From contig NZ_RKLV01000009.1 of the NCBI RefSeq assembly GCF_026242195.1, positions 22,984-86,983 on the forward strand: a DNA stretch of 64,000 nucleotides, read 5' to 3'. The notes below the pieces were generated by a model that saw only the letters and a program-made list of their open reading frames with translations, had not been told where the DNA came from and ran no database searches. Positions 35,948-45,291 of the stretch are shown in pieces (position 1 is the stretch's first letter; every line of letters starts with the position of its first letter). The translations under genes and the position numbers were made by a program. The stretch comes from Halorutilus salinus. GTDB taxonomy: Archaea > Halobacteriota > Halobacteria > Halobacteriales > Halorutilaceae.

Positions 35948-37054
35948 TTACAGATACCCCATCTCACCGAGGCGCTCCGGCAGGTACGACTCCGTCACAA
36001 AGTCAAGTCCACGTGAGGCGAGCGACTGCTGTTCCGCCTTCTTGTCTATATCAAGCTGAAGCTCTATCTGCTCCTTCCAGTACGGCGTGTCGAAACGCGG
36101 GTCGTCGAGTTCGTTTTCGAGCGCGTTGATGTCGGAGTCGCCCAGCGGGTCGGTCGGTAGGTCGTAGTCGACGATGTCGGAGGGCTGTATACCGACGAAC
36201 TCGGCTTCGGGGGTTGCGAGATGCTTCGAGAGATGTGCGCTCTTGATGCTTCCGTACGCGACGCTACCGAAGATACGGTACGACCACGGGTCGGAGTCGG
36301 TAAAGACGGCGACGGGCAGATCCTGTTCGTTGTGGAGACGTTTTATTAGGCGGCGCGTAGACCTCGCCGGCTGTCCCTTGAGATGGACGACGAGTGCGCC
36401 GTACTCCTCGTCGAACCCGTTCTCGACGAGCCTGTCACGCATACCGCCCGTCTCGACGGCGAGGACGAACTCGGAGTCGTTCTGGAGGAACTCGACCGTG
36501 TCGACGTCCGTCGGTATCTGGTACCCTCCTTCGCCCACGTCCTCCTGACAGTGTATTTCGCGCTCGCCGCGGCGTGTCTGTTCACGTATACGGACGGGTC
36601 CGATCACGGTCGCGCCGTCCTCCTCAGGACGCATACGGAAACGCTCTCTGCGCACGTCGCTCACGATTTCGAGATCCTCGACGAGCCTGTCGCTCTCGTC
36701 CTGTGAGTTGAACTGTGCGTCGCCCCAGCCCTCGCTGAGGTAGTAGAGTTCACGTAACGTCGACGAGCGCCCTTCGTCTACCTGATCGTGTATGAAGTCG
36801 AGGACGTAAGCGAGGCGCAGGAGCTTACGCGCGCCGCTGACCGACGCCGCCGAACGCGTGCTCTGTGAGTCGCCGTAGACCCAGACGCCGCTTTCGTCGT
36901 CGTACTCGACGTTGTTCTTCGTACGTGTCGGTATCCGGACGCGCGGCACCTCGCCGTCGTCTATCTGTTCGTACAGTTCGTCGGCGAGCTTAACGAGTTC
37001 CTGCATCACCTCGTCGTCGCTACCTGCAGGTGCATCCTCGGCGTCTGCGCTCAT
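35948..37054 (-). CDS. top6A: DNA topoisomerase VI subunit A
   Basis: 368 residues, the Spo11-like DNA-cutting subunit. The catalytic Tyr is in TLRELYY (Y104 or Y105), in the 5Y-CAP domain; the TOPRIM acidic motif is FTDSDPWS near 260. [16 protein letters not shown] and [10 protein letters not shown] near 40-70 are typical. It overlaps top6B by 4 bp. Topo VI relaxes supercoils and unlinks DNA with ATP. In haloarchaea I recall gyrB-gyrA following this pair; here a tRNA follows instead. Confidence 0.96.
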   Translation of the reverse strand: MSADAEDAPAGSDDEVMQELVKLADELYEQIDDGEVPRVRIPTRTKNNVEYDDESGVWVYGDSQSTRSAASVSGARKLLRLAYVLDFIHDQVDEGRSSTLRELYYLSEGWGDAQFNSQDESDRLVEDLEIVSDVRRERFRMRPEEDGATVIGPVRIREQTRRGEREIHCQEDVGEGGYQIPTDVDTVEFLQNDSEFVLAVETGGMRDRLVENGFDEEYGALVVHLKGQPARSTRRLIKRLHNEQDLPVAVFTDSDPWSYRIFGSVAYGSIKSAHLSKHLATPEAEFVGIQPSDIVDYDLPTDPLGDSDINALENELDDPRFDTPYWKEQIELQLDIDKKAEQQSLASRGLDFVTESYLPERLGEMGYL

Positions 37055-40000
37055 TCTACCACCTCCACGATTTCCTCGTCTATCCCGTCGACGGTCACCG
37101 ACGCCTCCGCGGGTACGTCGAGCGACGCCTCGTCGCCCTTACCGACCGATACGTCCCAGACGACGTCGAACTCGTCGCCGAGATCGACGACGTTCGCCTC
37201 ACCGTCCATCTCTACCTCGTCGTCGACGAAGGCGTGAACCTCGAACTCCTGCTTGCGGTCGGAGTTGTTCTCAACGCGGACGGTCGTACCGTCGCCGTCC
37301 CCCTCCGCCTCGACGGTAACCTTGTTGAGTATACGTGCGAGTGTCGTATCCGTCGATGGGGTTTGGCGCTCCGTGACCTCGGCGACCTTCTCCGCCATCT
37401 GTGGCAGAAGGTTCGCAACGACGCGTTCCTTCTTTCTGCGTTTCTTACGCGACTCCGTCTTCTTTATGTGGCTCTTGAGTTCGCGCGCGACCTCACGTAC
37501 GGCTCTTTCTATCTCGTCCTCTATCTCAGGAACGTTCGCCACGGCGTCCTTCGACTCCGATGTGAAAGGTACGTTCGTCGAGGCTATATGTACGGCGATA
37601 ACCGCGGGACCCTGTGGGAGCGATGTCTCGTCGAGACCGTAGTTCTTCCAGCCTATGTCTCCGACGGTGTCCGTGATAGCGCACGCACCCTGCTGGTAGA
37701 CGAGGGGGACGCGGTTTGCGAAACGGAGGAGCGTCGCATCCCCTTCGGCGGGCACCGAACCGCCGTAGGCGATACCCGCCTCTACGACGAACGGATCGCC
37801 CCCGTGTACGCTCGCGTCGCGCGTCGTCGCGCCGTAGAACTCGGCGTCGTACTCCTTACGCAGACCCGCCTCAAGGTCGTCGCGTCCGATAGGTGAGAGA
37901 CAGTCGGTCGGCGGTGCGATCACGTCTGTGGCGCGCATCGCGTTGAGTAGATACCGCGCCACGTCACGATCCCCCGCCACATCGTCGGTCGACGGCGTGT
38001 CGCGTTCGACGGTCTCCATACGTTCCCAGACACCGTCGGTGATGTTTTCGCGTGCCTTCTCGCCAAAACGTTCGTCACGTACCTCCTCGACACCGTCGCC
38101 TGCACCGTTCACCGCCTCTTCGAGCGCCTCGCGCGTCATGGTATCGTCTGCGTCGTCGAAACGTCCCGCGAGACGTTCGGCGAGATCGCGTACCGCAGTC
38201 TCGTCCTTACGGTCGGTCGTCGCACCGTCGAGAACCCTGTAGAGGTCGTCCTCACGCGCATCGACGACCTCGTCCCAGACGGCTTCGACGACGTTACCAC
38301 GTACGGTGTCGCCGAAACGTTCGTCGTTCGACTCCGCTGTTTCTTCGACGACCGAGCGTACCGCCGTACGTGTCAGAACGTCGTGTCCCTCGATCCCATC
38401 GGCGACGGCTTCGGCGAACTCACGCGTCGCGTCGGCGGGCTTGTTCGCCACGGCTTCGGTGACGACGGCTACGAGTCCGTCGTCGTCTTCGTAGCTACGC
38501 GGCGGTGACCAGCCGGCTTCACGTCCGTACAGACGGTCACGGAAGCCCGCGAGTATAGAGTCAGCCGTCTTGCCTCCGACACGCGTAAACTCGTTGCTCA
38601 CGAAGCCACGGACGGAGTACGAGTCGGTCGATTCGAGGAGACGTATCAGAGTACCGAGTTCGACACCGTGAGGATGGGGCTTTATCTCGCTCGGTTCTTC
38701 GGGTAGTTCGTCGGTCGCACGGTCGAACGAGAACTCCTCGTCGGGTTCGCGGAGACGGAGACGTGCGTGCGGGTTGACGACCGCCGTGTTCTTGAAGTAG
38801 TCGTGTAGCTGGGAACGTGCGCGCATGTTAGCCTCCATCTCTATCTCTATACGCGTACCGTGCGTCCTGTCCCAGTCGACCTCCTCCTCGGAGACGATCT
38901 CGGGTTCGTTGGTGTCGGTGTCGATGACCACCTCGAACCTCTGCGCCTCGCCGGTCTGTGTCTTCGAAGTGACGATGGCGGGCTTACCGCTCGTTAGCTG
39001 GGCGTACAGGACGGCGGCGGATATACCGATGCCTTGTTGTCCCCGGCTGTTCTTAACCGACAACGCACCTTCGTTGGCGACGACAAAGTTCTCATCGTAA
39101 CCCGTCTCGCCCGGAACTGATATATCGTAGACGTACTCGGGTGGCTCGGTTTCCTCGACGGATTTCACGGGGAGCAGGCACATATCCGTGTCGGTAAAAC
39201 CGTGTAGGTTCTGAACCCCCTCCCAGAGGCTCCTGAGTCTGTCCGTTGGCTTGTGGTCGTCGTTGAGAAGACCCTTGTTTTTCAGGTTGGATACGTACCA
39301 AGGCTTGTCGACGTACTCCCCATCAAGAGCGTCTTCTATTAGCGATGCATAAACAGCGGCGTGTTCAAGCGACGAGCCTACGCCCGCGCCCATCAACAGC
39401 CCGGGTATAGAGTCGGGAACAGTGGCGCGTTCGACGCCATCGCCCACGCGTATCTCGTCGAGTACCGATGTCGGAATCCTCTTGTGGTTTTGTTCGCCCG
39501 TATCGGTCTTCTCCTCGAACACGCCACACAGGTCTGTGTCCTCGCCGTACACCTTTGTTCTATACATCGTGGTCGTTCTGTCGGCATATCCCTCCGTACT
39601 TTCGTGTTCCTCGGTGCTGGCGACCACACCCTGCATGTTCCAGAGCACGGACAGCTGTCGTGCGAGCGCCTCGCTCGTCGTCGTGTGCGATAGTTCGTTG
39701 GCTGGATGGCTATCGGAGCCGTCGCCTTCGTACAGTGCGGCTATGAAAAGTTGCTGGAACCCGGAAGGAGCCTCGAAGACGAAGCCGGGAACTCGTTTGT
39801 TCTCTGCACCCTCTCCACACACGTTCTCCAGAAATACGCACAACGGGGAGCCGAATGCCTTGACGCGCGTCGAGTTCCGCTCGCGCTCGACCGTTGTCGT
39901 TCCCCCGCCGACAGTAGCAACGGCTCGTTCTGTTGCCTCGATGAGTTCGTCCTCGTGGGAACCGAACGTGAATCCCACCTGTCTGTCGCCGGCGTGCCCC

Positions 40001-42660
40001 TCGGAGATGTAGTAGCCAAGGAGCTTGGCGAACGAGCCGTTGAGCGGAACCGACACAGGAATATCGGTCTCGTCGCCGCCTACCTGATACGTTCTGAGAC
40101 TGCAGTCAGAGGCTTTCTGCTCCCAGCCGAGTTCGAGGACGGTTTCGGCGGGGAGGTAGCCTTTTTTGAGGTAGTTGGCTTCTAAGCTGTCCTTCAGTAT
40201 GTCCACGCCGTCGTACCTGTAGTACGTGCGTTTTCTGTCGCTGTCCTCGGAAGGCTTCTTCCTAATCTTCTCTCCTGCCCGGATCTTCCCTACCATCTCC
40301 CTGTCGAACCCGTATACGTACACACGCCTACCTTCTAACTGCTCGCGGTCGATATGGTTCAGAAGGTTTACCTCTTCGACCGTCTCTTCGGGTGTCGGTA
40401 GCTTCCGCGGTGCGAGAACGGTATCGCCGGGTTCGAGTTCGCCGGCGTCCAGTTCCTTCGTTTCTCCCTGCTCTGTCAAGCAGAACAGGCTGTGGTTCCC
40501 GGTCACCTCGACGGTTCTCCCCTTCTCTGTCGTAATCTCGTACATCCGTTCTTGGGTCTCGTGGCGGATGACGGTCGTGACCGGCTCCCAGCTCATCTCG
40601 TGCGTTTCGCGGTTGAACGAAGGAACCTCTATCCCGTCTATGGGACGAACCCCCTCACCGTCTTCAGGGAGGTAGGCGTCGCAGAGAACACCTATAGGTA
40701 TGAACTCCGTGCGACCGTCGCGGCGCACGAGTAGCCTCTGATCCGGTGCCAGAGACTGAACGCGTTTACCGAAACGGCTCCCGTACAGCAGTTTGCCGAA
40801 TATCTTAGGTATCTGTCTCTTGACGATGCCGGGTCCGTTGTCCTCGATAACGAGCCTGTAGCCGTCGCGCACCTCCTCTATCCCTACGAGTATGTCGGGT
40901 AGAGCACCCGCTTCCTCACAAGCGTCGAGCGAGTTGTGACACGCGACCGGGTACGTTCCCGCCATGAAGTTCTCGTAACCCGGAACCGAGAGGTCGTACA
41001 CCCATTCTTTGTCGTACTCTATCTTCTCTATCCCTTCGACAGGGAGGGCTGTGAGGTCGTTCCTTGCGAAGGACTCAGCTTCTCCTTTGAACGTGACCTT
41101 CCCTCCGTCGGCGAGTGCCAAGGCGTTGTCGGAGACTACCTTTTCTTGACGACCTTGTTCGAGGTTGTAGGACAGCTTCGCGTCCCTAACCTCGTCGAGG
41201 ATATGGTCTGCCGGTAACCGGTTGTCGTAGGTCTGCGACCTGTCCGTTCTCAGGTGTAGGAGGCTACACCCGCCGAACTCCGCCGTCGTCCCGTTCACGT
41301 CACGTTCCCCGCCCTCCCGCGTCTCGTGTGTCAGCCTGAACCCGAGTGACGAGAGCAGGTAACGGAGCCCGGAGGAAAGACGTTCGGACGCTGTCGAGAA
41401 CGTGAGCCTCTTCCTATCTATCTCTTCTATCGAGGCGTCCGTTCCAACCGCGTCTATGAACCCCTCGGTGGGGTAGCCGTCGCCCGCGCCGTATCCGAGA
41501 ACGAAGCTCTCCTTCTTTCGGTCGTCGAGGTCGAAGACGAACCTCGGAATCCTCTTCTCGTCGGCTCGGGTTCCTGCGTTGAACACCTCTTTGATTACAA
41601 GACCCACGATGCTCGCGTTGAGAGTAACGTTGATAGCTGTGTCGTGGGCGTCGACTGTCGAAGCCTCCAGACCGAAGACCTCCTCGGCGAGGCTCTCGAC
41701 GTGCTCCACGAGTTCGTTCTCGTGGCTACCAAGCGAGATGTATGTCTTCTCGTATCCGGTATCAACGCCTGTCACGCACCCTTCGGCAACGTATACCCCC
41801 AGCATCTCCGTCAACCCCTGTGTCACGGGTAGAACCGCGGGTATACTCTTACCGAATCTGTACCCCACCTCACGACCTTTGAACTCCTCAGGGCTCAGGT
41901 CGAGTTCCCTCACGAGGTTCAGGGGTAGACGGTCGCACTTCCTGAAGTCGCTTATCCGGTAGTCCGCTTTCACGTGTCCGAGTATCTCGTCGCGGTGTTC
42001 GTCGAGTAGGTCTTCGATACCGTAAACCTCGACCTTCTGTGTCTCTTCGGGTCGGAGTTCGAGCAGTTCCTCGACCAGATTTATCTCCTCCACGGTTTCC
42101 TCCGGCGACCATCCTGTCTCGGGAGCGACTATGTAGTCGTCTTCGGTTACTTCGTCCGTCTTCACCGAGACGACCTCCCCCTCGCGGAGGACGAAGACGC
42201 TGTGGTAGTCGGTAAGCTCGACCTCGTGACCGCCTTCGACGGTGATACGGTAGATGTCGCTGTTGACCCTGTGCCGGAAGAGCGTACTGACGTTCTTGAA
42301 CCCCACGTCGTACCCGTCGTCGAACGAGAGAGACTCCACCTCCTGCGACCCGATACGTAGCTTCTGGAGGTCGCCACCCCTCTCCTCGACAACTTCGTCC
42401 CTGTTCTCCTCCATCACTCTGTCCACGAACTCGCCTATCCTACCGTGTCTGGTCTCCCCGTCCTCGCGGTACACGAAGGGTGTACCCCAAGTCAGGCTGT
42501 TATCCACCCCCTCCTTGACCGCCGTCACCAGACCGCGTGCCGGCGAGTCGAAGCCGAGCATATGCTTGTTCTTCTCGAAGAACTCGGCGACCGAGATCGA
42601 GCGCTGTTCCGCCGCGAGTTCCTCGGCGATGTCGTCGGTGAGCTGTGACTGGAATGACAC
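37051..42660 (-). CDS. top6B: DNA topoisomerase VI subunit B with two inteins
   Basis: ATPase subunit of Topo VI. The open frame has 1869 residues; removing the two inteins (55-576 and 636-1204) leaves 778, the usual size. The GHKL ATPase is made of VKEGVDN+SLDACEEAG (N box), EDNGPGI (G1 box) and [12 protein letters not shown] (G2 box); the H2TH/transducer domains and a C-terminal Ig-like region follow. Intein 1 splits the N box and intein 2 lies one residue before GQQGIG, so neither unspliced form should bind ATP properly. A TATA-like CTTTATACCG (minus GGTATAAAG) at 42685-42694 implies a leaderless transcript. Confidence 0.96.
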   Translation of the reverse strand: MSFQSQLTDDIAEELAAEQRSISVAEFFEKNKHMLGFDSPARGLVTAVKEGVDNSLTWGTPFVYREDGETRHGRIGEFVDRVMEENRDEVVEERGGDLQKLRIGSQEVESLSFDDGYDVGFKNVSTLFRHRVNSDIYRITVEGGHEVELTDYHSVFVLREGEVVSVKTDEVTEDDYIVAPETGWSPEETVEEINLVEELLELRPEETQKVEVYGIEDLLDEHRDEILGHVKADYRISDFRKCDRLPLNLVRELDLSPEEFKGREVGYRFGKSIPAVLPVTQGLTEMLGVYVAEGCVTGVDTGYEKTYISLGSHENELVEHVESLAEEVFGLEASTVDAHDTAINVTLNASIVGLVIKEVFNAGTRADEKRIPRFVFDLDDRKKESFVLGYGAGDGYPTEGFIDAVGTDASIEEIDRKRLTFSTASERLSSGLRYLLSSLGFRLTHETREGGERDVNGTTAEFGGCSLLHLRTDRSQTYDNRLPADHILDEVRDAKLSYNLEQGRQEKVVSDNALALADGGKVTFKGEAESFARNDLTALPVEGIEKIEYDKEWVYDLSVPGYENFMAGTYPVACHNSLDACEEAGALPDILVGIEEVRDGYRLVIEDNGPGIVKRQIPKIFGKLLYGSRFGKRVQSLAPDQRLLVRRDGRTEFIPIGVLCDAYLPEDGEGVRPIDGIEVPSFNRETHEMSWEPVTTVIRHETQERMYEITTEKGRTVEVTGNHSLFCLTEQGETKELDAGELEPGDTVLAPRKLPTPEETVEEVNLLNHIDREQLEGRRVYVYGFDREMVGKIRAGEKIRKKPSEDSDRKRTYYRYDGVDILKDSLEANYLKKGYLPAETVLELGWEQKASDCSLRTYQVGGDETDIPVSVPLNGSFAKLLGYYISEGHAGDRQVGFTFGSHEDELIEATERAVATVGGGTTTVERERNSTRVKAFGSPLCVFLENVCGEGAENKRVPGFVFEAPSGFQQLFIAALYEGDGSDSHPANELSHTTTSEALARQLSVLWNMQGVVASTEEHESTEGYADRTTTMYRTKVYGEDTDLCGVFEEKTDTGEQNHKRIPTSVLDEIRVGDGVERATVPDSIPGLLMGAGVGSSLEHAAVYASLIEDALDGEYVDKPWYVSNLKNKGLLNDDHKPTDRLRSLWEGVQNLHGFTDTDMCLLPVKSVEETEPPEYVYDISVPGETGYDENFVVANEGALSVKNSRGQQGIGISAAVLYAQLTSGKPAIVTSKTQTGEAQRFEVVIDTDTNEPEIVSEEEVDWDRTHGTRIEIEMEANMRARSQLHDYFKNTAVVNPHARLRLREPDEEFSFDRATDELPEEPSEIKPHPHGVELGTLIRLLESTDSYSVRGFVSNEFTRVGGKTADSILAGFRDRLYGREAGWSPPRSYEDDDGLVAVVTEAVANKPADATREFAEAVADGIEGHDVLTRTAVRSVVEETAESNDERFGDTVRGNVVEAVWDEVVDAREDDLYRVLDGATTDRKDETAVRDLAERLAGRFDDADDTMTREALEEAVNGAGDGVEEVRDERFGEKARENITDGVWERMETVERDTPSTDDVAGDRDVARYLLNAMRATDVIAPPTDCLSPIGRDDLEAGLRKEYDAEFYGATTRDASVHGGDPFVVEAGIAYGGSVPAEGDATLLRFANRVPLVYQQGACAITDTVGDIGWKNYGLDETSLPQGPAVIAVHIASTNVPFTSESKDAVANVPEIEDEIERAVREVARELKSHIKKTESRKKRRKKERVVANLLPQMAEKVAEVTERQTPSTDTTLARILNKVTVEAEGDGDGTTVRVENNSDRKQEFEVHAFVDDEVEMDGEANVVDLGDEFDVVWDVSVGKGDEASLDVPAEASVTVDGIDEEIVEVVE
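39049..40755 (-). other. Intein 2 of Top6B (569 aa, LAGLIDADG type)
   Basis: Begins at Ser636 ([10 protein letters not shown]) after GSRFGKRVQ and ends GALSVKN before Ser1205 of SRGQQGIG. Block B is [10 protein letters not shown] near intein residue 84-93, block [20 protein letters not shown]. The penultimate residue is Lys, not the usual His, so Asn cyclisation may need other residues. The endonuclease motifs are [10 protein letters not shown] (245-254) and [11 protein letters not shown] (337-347). A C-terminal stretch of about 100 residues (430-530) is longer than in minimal elements. Confidence 0.92.
40933..42498 (-). other. Intein 1 of Top6B (522 aa, LAGLIDADG type)
   Basis: Begins at Ser55 ([10 protein letters not shown]) after VKEGVDN and ends in ACHN before Ser577. 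Splicing motifs: block [11 protein letters not shown] near intein residue 96-105, block [16 protein letters not shown], block G with the penultimate His and last Asn, and +1 Ser. A DOD homing endonuclease lies between: LGVYVAEGC (233-241) and [11 protein letters not shown] (332-342), each with the acidic residue of LAGLIDADG. Rejoining gives [12 protein letters not shown], the normal host sequence. Ser as residue 1 is an allowed alternative to Cys. Confidence 0.93.
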
Positions 42661-42798
42661 GTTGCGCGTATTTCGTGCCCGCCGCTTTATACCGTTTTGG
42701 TTGCCAGCATTCTTCCCCGTCGCGCCGGCGTACGGAGAGCCGCGCGACTACAGTCGGTAAATCATATTTTAATATATCGTGAGACAGGTGAAGTCTTT

Positions 42799-43041
42799 AT
42801 GTTTCGCTCAGTAATACTGACGATGATGCAAAACTCATGGCGCGATTACCTCATCGGGATAATACTCGTAGTGGGGGTTCTCTACTTTTCTGTGGATCTT
42901 GTTCGAAACTTTGAGAGTTATAACACAGTAATGATTATCAGTCGCGTCATAGCACTTGCAATGGGACCTATTGGGATCTTGATGGTGTTCGCAAAAGAAA
43001 AGGCTGAGAAAATTCCCGGGATACCTGAGCAAAAGGATTAG
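42799..43041 (+). CDS. Small hypothetical membrane protein (80 aa)
   Basis: From ATG 42799: MFRSVILTMMQNSW then two hydrophobic segments (about 16-34 and 45-66) and a charged C-terminus KEKAEKIPGIPEQKD. The region from about 42757 to 43050 is visibly richer in A+T than its surroundings, a sign of transfer. A TTTTAATATATCG box lies about 20-30 nt upstream. Unknown function; convergent with the AbrB-type gene. Confidence 0.6.
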   Translation: MFRSVILTMMQNSWRDYLIGIILVVGVLYFSVDLVRNFESYNTVMIISRVIALAMGPIGILMVFAKEKAEKIPGIPEQKD

Positions 43042-43060
43042 CTTTGAGACATGGGTAAGC

Positions 43061-43103
43061 CTCCGCCCTCAACGAACGAGCGTAGCGAGTGAGTAGGGCG
43101 GAG
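43061..43103 (+). repeat. Hairpin resembling an IS605 right end (orphan)
   Basis: CTCCGCCCT (43061-43069) pairs perfectly with AGGGCGGAG (43095-43103) around a 25-nt loop beginning CAACGA and ending GAGT. The right end of the intact IS605 element at 45236-45283 has the same plan: a 9-bp stem, with a loop starting CAAGGA and ending GAGT. It could be the remnant of a deleted element, or a terminator of the 80-aa gene. Confidence 0.55.
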
Positions 43104-43120
43104 ATACACCCCGTCAACCC

Positions 43121-43258
43121 TTACTCATCCGGTTGTTCAACAACGCTGACTTCAAGCTCAAGTATAGCATTTTCTCCATCAACACCCAACGATTTGCGTA
43201 CTGCTTGTGGTATGACTATCCTACCCTTTTCATCCATTTCAACTGTGGTCGTTACCAT
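43121..43258 (-). CDS. AbrB/SpoVT-type DNA-binding protein (45 aa)
   Basis: A short complete gene: ATG 43258, stop TAA at 43121-43123. The protein MVTTTVEMDEKGRIVIPQAV... has the swapped-hairpin signature DEKGRIVIPQAVRKSLG of the SpoVT/AbrB/MazE fold, followed by a short acidic tail. Such 45-50 residue proteins act as dimers, as antitoxins or as global regulators. No toxin gene is adjacent downstream. The 18-bp palindrome upstream (43296-43313) is a likely autoregulatory site. Confidence 0.85.
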   Translation of the reverse strand: MVTTTVEMDEKGRIVIPQAVRKSLGVDGENAILELEVSVVEQPDE

Positions 43259-43295
43259 ACACCGAAATTATACTGTAAGCACTTCAATCTTATGT

Positions 43296-43313
43296 AGTAC
43301 AAATATTTGTACT
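43296..43313. promoter_or_regulatory. 18-bp perfect palindrome, likely operator of the AbrB-type gene
   Basis: AGTACAAATATTTGTACT reads the same on both strands. It lies 38 nt upstream of the AbrB-type start on the minus strand, next to a TATA-like TACATAAGA, and 138 nt before the zinc-finger ORF on the plus strand. AbrB-fold dimers bind AT-rich symmetric sites. A role as operator is inferred. Confidence 0.55.
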
Positions 43314-43451
43314 GAGTACCATAAAGTATAAGTGATAACGGTGTATAGGGTAGGTAAGGAGCGCGGGACAGACCACCGTCTCAGGAAACGGTTCTCTGAG
43401 AAAGGGTGGTTCGGTGAGCCAACACCGAACCGTGCTTCGAAGGTGAAGCAA

Positions 43452-43616
43452 ATGAGCATACAGACCACGCGGACAAAAGAGTTCGGACATCACAGCGTCG
43501 TCAGAGAAATAGACCGGGATGAGACAGGTACACCCTACGAGTGCTACCGTTGCACCGAGTGCGGTCACGAACACGTTTCGGCGGACAGCTTCAACCACGT
43601 CAAGGAGTGTGAGTAA
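43452..43616 (+). CDS. Small zinc-finger protein inside the IS605 element (54 aa)
   Basis: From ATG 43452 (MSIQTTRTKEFGHH) it contains CYRCTECGHEHVSADSFNHVKEC: paired Cys (C-x-x-C) and His/Cys ligands giving one zinc finger. A GTG at 43332 in frame would add 40 basic residues, but these cross the left-end hairpin. Its stop is 3 nt before the tnpA GTG, so the two are probably co-translated. It is not part of canonical IS605. Possible roles: DNA binding at the ends, or a transposition regulator; inferred only. Confidence 0.68.
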   Translation: MSIQTTRTKEFGHHSVVREIDRDETGTPYECYRCTECGHEHVSADSFNHVKECE

Positions 43617-43619
43617 CTG

Positions 43620-44027
43620 GTGGAGTACGAGCTTGATGCGGGCGCGCACTCCGTGTACTCTCTGGACTACCACCTGATACTCACCATCAAGTACCGCCGT
43701 AGCGTACTCAACGACGAACGGATGGTGCTACTCAAAGAGATAGCTAAAAGCGTCTCGGAGAGCTACGACGTACACATCAAGAACATGGAACACGACGAAG
43801 ACCACGTACACATCCTGTTCCGAACCAAGCCTACGACAGAGATACCGAAGTACATCAACGTACTCAAGAGTGCAACCGCCCGCAAGATGAACGACGAGTA
43901 CGCCGACGAGTGGCAGGACAAACTCTGGAACGGCGTCTTCTGGAGTCCGTCGTACTGCCTCATATCGACGGGTGAGGTATCGCTGGAAAAACTCACGGAG
44001 TACGTCGAACAACAAGGAGTAGCGTAA
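43620..44027 (+). CDS. tnpA: IS200/IS605 transposase TnpA (Y1 HUH)
   Basis: 135 residues from a GTG start. The HUH motif is DHVHILF, the catalytic Tyr is that of LTEYVEQQG near the C-terminus, and KYRRSVLN, SATARKMN and FWSPSYCLIST match the family. TnpA excises and inserts the element as single-stranded DNA by way of end hairpins. Length is normal, so it may be active. The stop codon TAA lies directly before tnpB (ATG 44029). Confidence 0.94.
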   Translation: MEYELDAGAHSVYSLDYHLILTIKYRRSVLNDERMVLLKEIAKSVSESYDVHIKNMEHDEDHVHILFRTKPTTEIPKYINVLKSATARKMNDEYADEWQDKLWNGVFWSPSYCLISTGEVSLEKLTEYVEQQGVA

Positions 44028-44028
44028 G

Positions 44029-45276
44029 ATGCAACAGACCGTACAGAAATCGGAGATTTCTGTGCAGGCTGAGCTTGGCTCAGCATACGCTCGGAAGACC
44101 GTCGTCGCCAAGATACTCACCGACAGGCTCACGAACAAGAAGCGTGAGGCTATCGAACGTGAGTACGACGCCTTCCAGCGGTACGTACACGGCGAAGAGG
44201 ACGTAGAACTGTACTCCGCAATATGTCAAGACGCCTTCCGGCATATAGACCGCGACGAAATCAAGGACGGACGTGAGTACCCCGTACCGATACGGAATCA
44301 GAACTTCGACGTTCGTCAGACGGAGTCTGACGAGCCATCCAGAAGCGATGCTTCTGGAGACGTTGACCTACGGCGTGACGACAACGACGTAGCGGACTGG
44401 TGGCTCAAGATACCCGTCGCCACGGTCTACGGCGGTGTCAACGTACCCATCAAACCTCACGAACCGATACCTGATGAAGCGGAGCTATGCGACTCAAAGA
44501 TAGTCCGCGATGACGGTGAGTATTACGCTCACCTGAGCATAGAACAACAGGTGGATGTGTCCGAATCCTACGACGGCGTGATAGGCGTGGACTTCGGCGT
44601 TCGTTGGGCGGCAACGTCGGTGGCGTTGCCGTCCCGCAACACCTCTTTCTACGGCGAAGAGATACGTCGCGTACGCCGTCACTACGGCGAGCTACGGACA
44701 CGGCTACAGGAGAAGGGCGCGTACCGTTCACTCCGACAAATCAAGGACAAAGAACGTCGTGTGGTCGAAGACCGTCTACACAAAATCAGCCGGTCAATCG
44801 TTGAGGAAGCGAAGGAACGAAACGCCTTCATCGTTGTTGGAGACCTCGAAGGTATAGACGGCGGCGACAAAGGCGCGGAGATGAACCGACGGCTTTCACA
44901 AATGCCGCACTACAAACTCAAGCGGTTCATAGAGTACAAGTCAAGGTGGGAAGGCGTCGTCGTCGTTGAGGTGGATGAGTACATGACTTCGCAGACGTGT
45001 TCGCGTTGTGGCAATCAGGATACGGGGCGTGAAGGACAGGGGCGTTTCCTGTGCGACGAGTGCGGACTGGACGACAACGCAGACAAGAACGGTGCGACGA
45101 ACATCGCAAAGAGAGGGTTGGGTAAGTCTATCGAACGACCTCTATCCAGCCTCGGAGCCTCCGTGGACAGGCTCGAACGGTGCCACGATGAAACTACCTC
45201 TGGTACGGTACTACGTAGTGGAGAGGACACCGAAGCCCCGACCTCAAGGAGTGAAGGCGTCAGCCCGAACGAGTAG
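44029..45276 (+). CDS. tnpB: TnpB RNA-guided nuclease
   Basis: 415 residues. The RuvC-like site is intact: D in IGVDFGVRWAA, E in VVGDLEGI, D in DDNADKNGATN, with the zinc ribbon CSRCG...CDECG between the last two. Position after tnpA in IS605 elements, and the terminal overlap with the right-end hairpin, fit a nuclease guided by omega-RNA. The N-terminal half (about 1-190) includes helices typical of the REC/WED part. Stop at 45274-45276 lies inside the right-end stem. Confidence 0.94.
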   Translation: MQQTVQKSEISVQAELGSAYARKTVVAKILTDRLTNKKREAIEREYDAFQRYVHGEEDVELYSAICQDAFRHIDRDEIKDGREYPVPIRNQNFDVRQTESDEPSRSDASGDVDLRRDDNDVADWWLKIPVATVYGGVNVPIKPHEPIPDEAELCDSKIVRDDGEYYAHLSIEQQVDVSESYDGVIGVDFGVRWAATSVALPSRNTSFYGEEIRRVRRHYGELRTRLQEKGAYRSLRQIKDKERRVVEDRLHKISRSIVEEAKERNAFIVVGDLEGIDGGDKGAEMNRRLSQMPHYKLKRFIEYKSRWEGVVVVEVDEYMTSQTCSRCGNQDTGREGQGRFLCDECGLDDNADKNGATNIAKRGLGKSIERPLSSLGASVDRLERCHDETTSGTVLRSGEDTEAPTSRSEGVSPNE

Positions 45277-45291
45277 GTCGGGGTAGTTCAC
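45180..45291 (+). ncRNA. Candidate omega-RNA (reRNA) of the IS605 element
   Basis: The tnpB 3' end overlaps a strong hairpin: CCCCGACCT (45236-45244) and AGGTCGGGG (45275-45283), loop 30 nt, followed by TAGTTCAC. In known TnpB systems the guide RNA is transcribed from the tnpB end through the right end, and the guide is the flanking DNA that starts right after it (here near TATTCGTCGAG). The 5' limit is arbitrary and no processing site can be seen. Confidence 0.45.

Larger units (their letters stand above)
43408..45291 (+). mobile_element. IS200/IS605-family insertion sequence (tnpA + tnpB + zinc-finger ORF)
   Basis: Contains a Y1 HUH transposase (tnpA), a TnpB nuclease and, upstream of both, a small zinc-finger ORF. 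The left boundary is set provisionally at the subterminal hairpin GGTTCGGTG-agccaa-CACCGAACC (43408-43431), and the right at the end of TAGTTCAC after hairpin 45236-45283. True tips may lie some tens of bases outside. IS605 elements transpose as single strands and have hairpins rather than terminal inverted repeats; no target duplication is expected. Confidence 0.8.

Noticed and set aside
37253..37896. Plus-strand frames inside top6B (129 and 288 residues)
   Set aside because: Shadows of the reverse-strand gene; no independent motif.
43332..43451. GTG start giving a 94-residue form of the zinc-finger protein
   Set aside because: The extra 40 residues cross the IS left-end hairpin and are basic with no domain; ATG 43452 is preferred, though not proven.
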